Shown here piece by piece: positions 1 to 6,245 of a DNA stretch of 9,410 nucleotides. Position 1 is the first letter of the stretch, and each line of letters begins with the position of its first letter. The notes below the pieces were generated by a model, which saw only the letters and a list, made by a program, of their open reading frames with translations, was not told the DNA's origin and searched no databases. The stretch is from Candidatus Dependentiae bacterium (lineage in GTDB: Bacteria > Babelota > Babeliae > Babelales > UASB340). The DNA is taken from the NCBI GenBank assembly GCA_018897535.1, contig JAHIKO010000013.1, forward strand, positions 1 to 9,410. Reading direction: 5' to 3'. Made by a program: the position numbers and the translations under genes.

Positions 1-373
1 ATATTGCGTTACTGTTATTATTGATACCTGTAATTAAAGCAGAGCTGTTGTAGCTGATTAAGTTATTATTATTTATAGTAGCGTTACTTATATAACCAAG
101 ATCATTATCTAATTTAACTATTGCATTACTATTATTTGTTACTTTATTATTGCATTGAATTATAGCACTTGAATTCCAAGATATTTGTTTATCATTTTGA
201 ATTGTAGCGTTGCTTACATAACTAAGTTTTTTATCTAAAGACAATATTGCGTTACTGTTGTTATTGATGCCTGTGAGTAAAGCAGAACTGTTATATCTAA
301 TTAAGTTATTATTATTTATAGTGGCGTTACTTACATAACTAAGTTCGCGGTCTATAGAAACTATAGCATTAGA
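1..373 (-). repeat. 14-residue tandem repeat array within an 81-residue (243-base) higher-order repeat
   Basis: In the minus-strand protein, units start at residues 102, 116, 130, 141, 155, 169, 183, 197, 211 and 222. All are 14 residues long except the units at 130 and 211, which are 11. Typical units are SNAIVSIDRELSYV and SNATINNNNLIRYN. The series of 14- and 11-residue units repeats every 81 residues. At DNA level, bases 1-100 and 244-343 match at about 89 of 100 positions by hand alignment, so the larger unit duplicated fairly recently or is being homogenised. The array continues past the left edge. Confidence 0.85.
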
Positions 374-676
374 GTTGCTGGTTACCAATTCCGTAGGGGC
401 TTCATCTTCAAGAAGTGTGTTCCCAACAAAACCACTAGCAGTTTTTATATTTACAACCTTTCCACTTGTTCCGTAAATGGATCTTCCGGGCCAACCTTGA
501 ATTGTATTTGGAACAATTGCAACTTTTGTTAATGGATATTCCAACACAATGCTGGAATTTGGGCTATGAAATTTTAAAGTGCCGGAAAATAATAAATTTT
601 TACTTGTAAATATTATTAAGAATAAAAAATATAAAACTGAAATAAAAAAAATATTATTTCTTAAAAAATACTTCAA
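1..676 (-). CDS. Exported repeat protein, fibre- or adhesin-like, N-terminal part (runs off the left edge)
   Basis: I do not recognise this family. The frame stays open for 225 codons from a TTG at 676-674 to the window edge, so the C-terminus is missing. The TTG is chosen because AGGAG (686-682) sits 5 bases upstream and there is no in-frame ATG. Residues 2-8 are basic and residues 9-23 are strongly hydrophobic (a signal peptide or membrane anchor), with a possible cleavage zone near residues 28-32. Residues 33-100 form a unique region. From residue 102 the chain becomes a 14-residue repeat starting S-N/S-A-I/T/L, rich in Asn and Ser. Inference: an exported, possibly cell-surface, elongated protein. 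The repeats could form a trimeric coiled-coil stalk (hydrophobic or Asn residues spaced 3-4) or a beta-roll like YadA heads, which also have 14-residue repeats. It is transcribed divergently from argS. No catalytic motif is visible. Confidence 0.8.
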   Translation of the reverse strand, partial: MKYFLRNNIFFISVLYFLFLIIFTSKNLLFSGTLKFHSPNSSIVLEYPLTKVAIVPNTIQGWPGRSIYGTSGKVVNIKTASGFVGNTLLEDEAPTELVTSNSNAIVSIDRELSYVSNATINNNNLIRYNSSALLTGINNNSNAILSLDKKLSYVSNATIQNDKQISWNSSAIIQCNNKVTNNSNAIVKLDNDLGYISNATINNNNLISYNSSALITGINNNSNAI

Positions 677-681
677 ACCGG

Positions 682-686
682 CTCCT
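682..686 (-). promoter_or_regulatory. Shine-Dalgarno site deciding the TTG start of the repeat protein
   Basis: The minus strand reads AGGAG, then CCGGT, then TTG. The 5-base spacing is good and no ATG or GTG nearby in frame competes. This site is the main reason for calling a TTG start at 676. Confidence 0.7.
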
Positions 687-722
687 TTTTTTCGATTAAA
701 TCTTAATTTTATTTACAGTTGC

Positions 723-750
723 TTTTAAACTTTTATTTAATTGCTAAAAT
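723..750 (+). promoter_or_regulatory. Candidate extended -10 promoter for the argS operon
   Basis: TGCTAAAAT at 742-750 is an extended -10 (TGn then TAAAAT). A weak -35 candidate, TTTTAA (723-728), lies 16 bases upstream. The predicted leader to the argS ATG is roughly 40 bases. The rest of the 120-base intergenic region (677-796) holds the Shine-Dalgarno sites of both divergent genes. For the minus strand there is only a weak -10-like TAAAAT (711-706) with no convincing -35. Confidence 0.5.
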
Positions 751-796
751 ATAGATTGGTTCTCACTTAATTGTTTTAATTATAAGGCATTAATGT

Positions 797-2512
797 ATGA
801 ATTTAGTCAAGAAAATAAAAAAAGAATTTTTTAACGCTATTTCAAATCTATTTCCTGAAAAAAGTTTAGATTTTGATTCGGTGCAGTTTACTTTAAATGT
901 AGATAAAAATAGACAAAATTTTGGAGATTTAAGTTGTAATTTTGCACTTGTTTTGGCCGGCAAGTTGCAGCTTAATCCAAAAGAGATAGCTTTAAAAATT
1001 GTTAATGCTTTTAATTCAAGTTTATTTGATAAATCATTTAAAGATTATATTGAGAAAATAGAAATAGCCGGTCCTGGTTTTTTGAATTTAACATTTACAA
1101 GCAAGGCTTGGCATGAAATAGTAAAACAATTTTTTGAATCTAAAGAAAACTTTTTTAAACAGGACAATGATCAATCTAAAGTAAAATATTTAATTGAATT
1201 TGTTAGTGCCAATCCGACCGGACCATTACATCTTGGACATGGTCGTGGCGGAATAATCGGTGATACATTAGCCAGAGTTTTAAATTTTTTAGGACATAAT
1301 GCTCAAAAAGAATTTTATATAAATGATGCCGGTAACCAAATTCAAAAATTGGGAGAGTCTTTAAAAATTAGGTGCCAACAAGAGCTAGGGTTGGTTGTAG
1401 AATTACCTGAAGATGGTTACAAAGGCGAATATATGATTGATTTGGCTAAACTTGCCGTGAAAGAGTTTGGTCAAAAGTTATTAGATAAAGATGATAAGTT
1501 TTTTTCTGACTATGCAAAAGAAATTATGCTTGATTTGCAAAAACAAGATTTAAAAGATTATGGCATAGAATTTGATAAATGGTTTTCGGAACGTACTTTA
1601 CATGATTCCGGCCAGGTTGAAAAAGTTATTTTGGAGTTAAAAGAAAAAGATCTTGTCTATGAAAATGAAGGTGCTTTGTGGTTCAGATCTTCAACTTTTG
1701 GCGACGACAAAGATAGGGTTGTTCGAAAAAGCACCGGAGAACTTACATATATTGCTGCAGATATAGCTTATCATAAAAATAAATTTGAACGTGATTTTGA
1801 TAAATTGATAGATATTTTAGGTCAAGATCACCATGGTTATGTAAATAGACTTAAAGCTACTGTTGATGCACTGGGTTTTGATTCAAATAATCTTGATGTT
1901 GTTCTGTATCAGCTTGTAAGCATTAAAAATGCAGGACAAGTTGAGCGTATGTCAAAACGTGCCGGTAAATTTACAACTTTAAGAGAGATAATAGATACGG
2001 TTGGAAAAGACGTAGCCAGATTTTTTTATTTACACAGAAAAGCTGAAGCACACTTGGAGTTTGATTTGGCCGTTGCATTAAAAAAAACAGATGAAAATCC
2101 TGTTTTTTATATTCAATATGCATATGTGCGAATTAATTCGATATTAAAAAAAGCCGAACTTGAATTGGAATTTAAAGATTTTGTAAACAATTTAATAAAT
2201 AACAAGTTATCTAAAAATGAAGTAGATATTTGTTTGAATAGTTTATGCCAACAAGAGCTTGATGTGATAAAGAAGCTTTTGGCTTTTGGCGAAATATTAA
2301 TTTCAATAGAAAAAACATATCAAACACATTTATTGTCTTATTATATGGTTGAGTTGGCAAATATTTTTCATGCATATTATTCCGGTAATAAAGTTATAGA
2401 TAAAGAAAATATAAATTTAAGTAAGGCAAGAATGTTTACATTAAACTTAGTAAATATGGTTTTTGTCTGTGGGCTTGATTTGCTTGGTGTTGAAAAGCCG
2501 GAGCATATGTAG
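797..2512 (+). CDS. argS: Arginyl-tRNA synthetase
   Basis: Class I aminoacyl-tRNA synthetase that charges tRNA-Arg with arginine using ATP, in the cytoplasm. The N-terminal tRNA-recognition domain covers about residues 4-98. The catalytic core begins with SANPTGPLHLGHGR (137-150), which carries the HIGH-type signature HLGH at 145-148. The KMSKS-type loop is RMSKRAG (384-390). The DALR anticodon-binding domain runs from about 437 to the end and finishes with the family-typical GLDLLGVEKPE. The length of 571 residues is normal. The ATG at 797 has AAGG (784-787) 9 bases upstream; an out-of-frame ATG at 793 is ignored. It is the first gene of the argS-crcB-lepA-hspR-htpX cluster. I see nothing broken or missing. 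Confidence 0.97.
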   Translation: MNLVKKIKKEFFNAISNLFPEKSLDFDSVQFTLNVDKNRQNFGDLSCNFALVLAGKLQLNPKEIALKIVNAFNSSLFDKSFKDYIEKIEIAGPGFLNLTFTSKAWHEIVKQFFESKENFFKQDNDQSKVKYLIEFVSANPTGPLHLGHGRGGIIGDTLARVLNFLGHNAQKEFYINDAGNQIQKLGESLKIRCQQELGLVVELPEDGYKGEYMIDLAKLAVKEFGQKLLDKDDKFFSDYAKEIMLDLQKQDLKDYGIEFDKWFSERTLHDSGQVEKVILELKEKDLVYENEGALWFRSSTFGDDKDRVVRKSTGELTYIAADIAYHKNKFERDFDKLIDILGQDHHGYVNRLKATVDALGFDSNNLDVVLYQLVSIKNAGQVERMSKRAGKFTTLREIIDTVGKDVARFFYLHRKAEAHLEFDLAVALKKTDENPVFYIQYAYVRINSILKKAELELEFKDFVNNLINNKLSKNEVDICLNSLCQQELDVIKKLLAFGEILISIEKTYQTHLLSYYMVELANIFHAYYSGNKVIDKENINLSKARMFTLNLVNMVFVCGLDLLGVEKPEHM

Positions 2513-2519
2513 GGGGGTT

Positions 2520-2897
2520 ATGTTAAAGATTTTATTTATAGCAATTGGTGGAATATTTGGAACTTTATTAAGAAGTTTTATGGCTCATAATATTGCTTTA
2601 TCAATGTCTTTTAATATATTGCTTATAAATTATTTGGGTTCTTTTTTAGCCGGATGTTTTTTTCAATTTTTTAAAGCTTTAAATTTTCATGCAACTATTC
2701 AGAATTTAATAATGGTTGGTTTTTTAGGTGCATTTACCACATTTAGTACTTATTCGCTAGAGGCTGTAAAAATGTTTTTGGCTGGTGAATACAAAACAGG
2801 AATTTGGTATATAATTATAGGTAATATTGGTGCTGTTGTAGCAACATTGGTGGGTATATTTTTGGTTAAACAGTTAATGTTTTTTATAAAAAGTTAA
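2520..2897 (+). CDS. crcB: Fluoride exporter of the CrcB/Fluc family
   Basis: Small inner-membrane fluoride channel that works as a dual-topology dimer and protects cells from cytoplasmic fluoride. This 125-residue protein has four hydrophobic segments (about 2-20, 31-51, 62-88 and 95-118). The family marks are GGIFGTLLR (10-18), N37 in NYLGS, and the signature GFLGAFTTFSTY (67-78). The signature has Ala where many members have Gly. The ATG at 2520 is preferred over an in-frame TTG at 2463, because the TTG would overlap argS and add a non-family N-terminus. A G-rich Shine-Dalgarno (AGGGGGG, 2511-2517) overlaps the argS stop, so the two genes are probably translationally coupled. There is no room for a fluoride riboswitch directly upstream. 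Only one copy is seen here, and family members may be single (homodimer) or paired. Confidence 0.93.
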   Translation: MLKILFIAIGGIFGTLLRSFMAHNIALSMSFNILLINYLGSFLAGCFFQFFKALNFHATIQNLIMVGFLGAFTTFSTYSLEAVKMFLAGEYKTGIWYIIIGNIGAVVATLVGIFLVKQLMFFIKS

Positions 2898-2899
2898 TT

Positions 2900-4732
2900 A
2901 TGGCTTATAAAGATTTAAAAAATATAGATTTAAAAAATTTTAAACAAACGCATATTAGAAATTTTTCTATTATTGCTCATATTGACCATGGCAAATCTAC
3001 ACTTGCAGATCGTATGTTAGAACTTGCTGGAACGATTTCCGATAGAAATAAAAATGAACAATTTTTGGATAAGCTTCAAGTTGAAAAAGAACGAGGTATA
3101 ACTGTAAAAGCTCAAACGGCATCACTTTTTTATGAATATGAAGGGCAAACTTATTTATTAAATTTGATTGATACTCCGGGCCATGTTGATTTTAACTATG
3201 AGGTTTCAAGATCTTTGTATGCTTGCCAGGGAGCATTATTGTTGGTAGATGCGGCGCAGGGAGTTCAAGCTCAAACTATGGCAAATTTTTATCTTGCATT
3301 TGAGCAAGATTTAACAATTATTCCCGTTATGAATAAAATAGATATGATTAATGCTCAGCCCGAAGTTGTTGAACGTGAATTAAAAACTGCTTTTGATATA
3401 GATAAATCGGAAGTTTTACGTATTTCGGCAAAAACAGGTGTTGGTGTTAAAGATCTTTTTACTGAAATTGTAAAACGTATTCCTGCACCAAAGGGAAACG
3501 AAGACAATCCGCTAAAATGTTTATTGTTTGACTCCTGGTATGATGAATATCGTGGTGTGATTTGCTTAATTGAAGTTATAGATGGATCAATATCAAAGGG
3601 TGACAAGATTGTATCTGCGCACTCGGGTCTTGAATATGAAGTTTTAGATATTGGATTAATGTATCCGGAGCCAACCGTTACCGGAAATTTATTTACCGGT
3701 CAGGTTGGTTTTTTAATTTCCGGTATGAAGACAGTGAAAGAAGCTCGAGTTGGCGATACTTTTTATCATACTAAAAAACCTGTTGTAGCGTTGCCCGGTT
3801 TTAAACCTGCAAAGCCTATGGTTTTTGCCGGTATTTACCCGGTTGATAATTCAGATTATGAAGATGTTCGTGATGCTATTGAAAAATTAACATTAAATGA
3901 TCCGAGCGTACATGTAGAAAAAGAGAGTTCTGTGGCTCTTGGTCTTGGATTTCGATGTGGCTTTTTAGGGCTTTTACATATGGATGTATTTAAGCAAAGA
4001 TTAGAACAAGAATATGGGCTTACAATTATAGCAACTTCACCTACTGTGTTGTATAGAATTAAACAAACTGATGGATCTGAATTTTCAATAGAACGAGCTT
4101 CAGATTTTCCAGAAACTTCCAAAATAGATATCATCTATGAGCCTATGATAAATGCCACAATTATCACCCCAAAAGAATATTTAGGTCCTATTTTGCAACT
4201 ATGCCAAGAGCGTAGAGGTGAACAAACTGATATGACTTATTTGGATGAAAATAGAATTATATTAAAATATAAAATGCCGTTAAATGAAATTATTATAGAT
4301 TTTTATGATAAATTAAAAACATATTCATCCGGATATGCAAGCTTTGACTATGAGCCTGCCGGATTTCAGGAAGCAAATTTGGTAAAAATGAATGTGCTTT
4401 TAAATGGTAAACCTGTTGATGCATTGTCTGTAGTTGTGCATGAAGATAAAGCTTATTATTTGGGCCGTCAGCTAACACAAAAATTAAGATCCGTAATCCC
4501 AAGACAAATGTTTGAAGTTGCAATTCAGGCGGCAATAGGTGCTAAAATTATAGCTAGAGAGTCTGTTTCAGCATTAAGAAAAAATGTTATAGCAAAATGT
4601 TATGGCGGTGATATAACAAGAAAGCGCAAGCTTTTGGAAAAGCAAAAAGAGGGTAAGAAAAAAATGAAACAGGTAGGTAATGTTGAGCTTCCGCAAGAAG
4701 CTTTTTTAACTATTTTAAAAACAGAAGAGTGA
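2900..4732 (+). CDS. lepA: Elongation factor 4 (LepA), ribosome-associated GTPase
   Basis: Translational GTPase related to EF-G that acts on the ribosome. It was first described as a back-translocase and is also linked to initiation and ribosome assembly. All GTPase motifs are intact: G1 AHIDHGKST (26-34), G2 ERGIT (64-68), G3 DTPGHVD (91-97), G4 NKID (145-148) and G5 SAK (176-178). Domain II, an EF-G-like domain III and the LepA-specific C-terminal domain follow. The latter is recognisable by the basic KCYGGDITRKRKLLEKQKEG stretch at about 566-585. The length of 610 residues is slightly above the usual roughly 600 because of a short N-terminal lead. It starts 2 bases after the crcB stop without a clear Shine-Dalgarno, which suggests coupling to crcB translation. 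Confidence 0.97.
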   Translation: MAYKDLKNIDLKNFKQTHIRNFSIIAHIDHGKSTLADRMLELAGTISDRNKNEQFLDKLQVEKERGITVKAQTASLFYEYEGQTYLLNLIDTPGHVDFNYEVSRSLYACQGALLLVDAAQGVQAQTMANFYLAFEQDLTIIPVMNKIDMINAQPEVVERELKTAFDIDKSEVLRISAKTGVGVKDLFTEIVKRIPAPKGNEDNPLKCLLFDSWYDEYRGVICLIEVIDGSISKGDKIVSAHSGLEYEVLDIGLMYPEPTVTGNLFTGQVGFLISGMKTVKEARVGDTFYHTKKPVVALPGFKPAKPMVFAGIYPVDNSDYEDVRDAIEKLTLNDPSVHVEKESSVALGLGFRCGFLGLLHMDVFKQRLEQEYGLTIIATSPTVLYRIKQTDGSEFSIERASDFPETSKIDIIYEPMINATIITPKEYLGPILQLCQERRGEQTDMTYLDENRIILKYKMPLNEIIIDFYDKLKTYSSGYASFDYEPAGFQEANLVKMNVLLNGKPVDALSVVVHEDKAYYLGRQLTQKLRSVIPRQMFEVAIQAAIGAKIIARESVSALRKNVIAKCYGGDITRKRKLLEKQKEGKKKMKQVGNVELPQEAFLTILKTEE

Positions 4733-4742
4733 GGTTTGCTGT

Positions 4743-5201
4743 ATGAAAAGGCGTAAGGGTTTTTATTCTATTTCGGTAGTGTCAAAAATGTTTGCGGTTC
4801 ATCAACAAACGATAAGAATGTACGAAAAAGAAGGTCTTATTTGTCCTAAAAGAACAGAAGGAAATACACGACTTTTTTCTGAAGAAGATGTAGATAGATT
4901 GGAACATGTTATAAATCTTACACACAAAATGGGCGTGAATATTGCAGGAGTTCAAATGATATTAAAACTTCAGGGCAAAATGAAAAAGATGCAAGAAGAG
5001 ATGAATAAGCTTTTTGAAACAGCTCAAGTACAGCTTGATGTAGAAAAGAATCAGATAAAAAGTGAAATGGATAAAGACGGAAAAATACTTTTGGATATGA
5101 AAAAAGAATGCGGTTGTGATGACGATAAAGCTACTGATAGCGATGAACATGATTCAAAAGAGTTTAATGATTGGGAAATTGAATACGAAGATAAAGATTA
5201 G
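4743..5201 (+). CDS. hspR: MerR-family transcriptional regulator, HspR-like heat-shock repressor
   Basis: DNA-binding regulator of 152 residues. The MerR helix-turn-helix is at about 8-27 (YSISVVSKMF...HQQTIRMYEKEGL). The wing is at 35-47 (PKRTEGNTRLFSE), followed by GVNIAGVQMIL (64-74). The phrases HQQTIRMYEKEGL and GVNIAGV are characteristic of HspR, which represses chaperone genes through HAIR operators in actinobacteria, Helicobacter and relatives. A probable coiled coil covers about 75-110. The C-terminus is very acidic and contains a Cys-x-Cys pair (123 and 125) of unknown meaning. The start has GAGG (4731-4734) 8 bases upstream, overlapping the lepA stop. Its position directly before htpX supports a heat- or envelope-stress role, but no HAIR operator is visible in this window, so targets are inferred. 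The symbol is by family resemblance. Confidence 0.8.
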   Translation: MKRRKGFYSISVVSKMFAVHQQTIRMYEKEGLICPKRTEGNTRLFSEEDVDRLEHVINLTHKMGVNIAGVQMILKLQGKMKKMQEEMNKLFETAQVQLDVEKNQIKSEMDKDGKILLDMKKECGCDDDKATDSDEHDSKEFNDWEIEYEDKD

Positions 5202-5217
5202 ACTTTAGGAGTTTTAT

Positions 5218-6075
5218 ATGTTTTGGAATCAATTGAAAACAGTTATATTTTTAGCATCATTGAGTGCGATTTTATTTTTAATTAGCGTTTGGATTGGTGG
5301 TCGAAACGGTTTAATTTTTGCATTTGTATTTTCTTTATTAATAAATTTTATTACATATTTTTTTTCAGACAAAATTGTTTTAAAATTATATAGAGCTGTT
5401 CCGTTGGATGAAAATAAATATAAAAATATTTATGATATAGTTCATGAGCTTTCAATAAATGCTAAAATTCCAATGCCTAAACTTTTTTATATTGATAGTT
5501 CCATGGCTAATGCTTTTGCAACTGGAAGAAATCCGGAAAATGCTTCAGTTGCAGTTACTAAAGGTATATTGGAAATTTTAGAAGAACATGAGTTAAGAGG
5601 TGTTTTAGCTCATGAATTATCACATATAAAAAATAGGGATATTTTAATTGCAACTATTGCTGCTACTATTGCAATGGCGGTCGCTTATTTGGCAGATATG
5701 CTTCGTTGGAGTTTTATTTTTTCAAGTAGTCGAGATTCAAGAGATCGTGGTTCCGGAATAAGCGCAATATTTGTTGCAATACTTATGCCGATTGCAGCGA
5801 CATTGATTCAATTGGCAATTTCAAGATCCCGAGAATATCTTGCAGATGAAACCGGGGCTAAAATTTCTTATGATCCATTGGCCTTGGCATCAGCTTTGGA
5901 AAAATTACAAAATAGTGCGACAAAAAGAATGATTGAGCCTATTTCTAATGCTCAAGCCAGCACGGCATCACTTTTTATAGTATATCCATTTAGCGGTAGT
6001 AATTTATTTGCACTTTTTTCAACACACCCACCAATGGAAAAAAGAATTGCAAAATTAAGAGCTATGATAAAATAA
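5218..6075 (+). CDS. htpX: HtpX-type membrane zinc metalloprotease (M48)
   Basis: Inner-membrane protease whose cytoplasmic active site degrades misfolded or damaged membrane proteins, working alongside FtsH in well-studied bacteria. It has 285 residues, a normal length. Hydrophobic segments lie at about 8-25, 30-49, 142-160 and 183-201. The zinc motif HELSH is at 132-136 and the third ligand is probably E206 in SREYLADE (204-211). The conserved N-terminal context FYIDSSMANAFATGRNP (90-106) is present. AGGAG (5207-5211) lies 6 bases before the ATG, one of the best ribosome sites in the operon. It is the last gene of the argS cluster and a strong terminator follows it. Being directly after hspR suggests co-expression under stress. 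Confidence 0.96.
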   Translation: MFWNQLKTVIFLASLSAILFLISVWIGGRNGLIFAFVFSLLINFITYFFSDKIVLKLYRAVPLDENKYKNIYDIVHELSINAKIPMPKLFYIDSSMANAFATGRNPENASVAVTKGILEILEEHELRGVLAHELSHIKNRDILIATIAATIAMAVAYLADMLRWSFIFSSSRDSRDRGSGISAIFVAILMPIAATLIQLAISRSREYLADETGAKISYDPLALASALEKLQNSATKRMIEPISNAQASTASLFIVYPFSGSNLFALFSTHPPMEKRIAKLRAMIK

Positions 6076-6081
6076 TTTTAT

Positions 6082-6106
6082 GCCCCGAATTAATCGGGGC
6101 TTTTTT
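6082..6106 (+). terminator. Intrinsic terminator after htpX
   Basis: GCCCCGA (6082-6088) pairs perfectly with TCGGGGC (6094-6100) around a 5-base ATTAA loop, followed by six T residues. The stem is a clear GC island in very AT-rich DNA. It lies 6 bases after the htpX stop and marks the end of the first operon. Confidence 0.93.
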
Positions 6107-6197
6107 ATTTTTACTAAGTTTTGTAATGTAAAAAATTTTAAATATATTTTCTATAAAATTATCTTAATTATTAGACCCAAAGGCTATATTTTTGTAC

Positions 6198-6203
6198 TAT
6201 AAT
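6198..6203 (+). promoter_or_regulatory. Candidate -10 element for the pgsA-lpxB cluster
   Basis: A perfect TATAAT stands 42 bases before the pgsA ATG at 6246. No good -35 lies 16-18 bases upstream; TTAGAC (6171-6176) is 21 bases away. A second, weaker pair is TTGTAA (6121-6126) with TATATT (6143-6148) at 16 bases. If the 6198 site is used, transcription starts near 6210 and the in-frame TTG at 6192 cannot be the start codon. Confidence 0.4.
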
Positions 6204-6245
6204 AAATATGAATTTAATTTAAATTTTTTTAAAAATTGGACATTT

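Noticed and set aside
1..373. Regular repeats that could suggest a CRISPR array
   Set aside because: The period is 42 bases or 33 bases in an open reading frame with no identical repeats or unique spacers. It is protein-level repetition.
2463..2519. Longer crcB starting at TTG 2463
   Set aside because: It overlaps argS by 50 bases and adds 19 residues not typical of CrcB. ATG 2520 has a strong G-rich ribosome site.
2513..2519. Fluoride riboswitch before crcB
   Set aside because: Only 7 bases separate argS and crcB, so there is no space for the aptamer.
3355..4535. Open frames on the minus strand at 3355-3606, 3856-4134 and 4293-4535
   Set aside because: They lie wholly inside lepA, have no ribosome site or family motifs, and mirror the codon pattern of the real gene.
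5023..5038. CTCAAG followed by CTTGAT as a possible HAIR operator
   Set aside because: It is inside the hspR coiled-coil coding region, with the half-sites in the wrong orientation and spacing for HAIR.
4962..5150. Minus-strand open frame rich in Phe and Ile
   Set aside because: It is the antisense of the Lys-rich coiled-coil part of hspR, which naturally reads as hydrophobic residues, and no start signals are seen.
6192..6245. Longer pgsA starting at TTG 6192
   Set aside because: It overlaps a TATAAT element and adds residues atypical of PgsA, and no Shine-Dalgarno precedes it.
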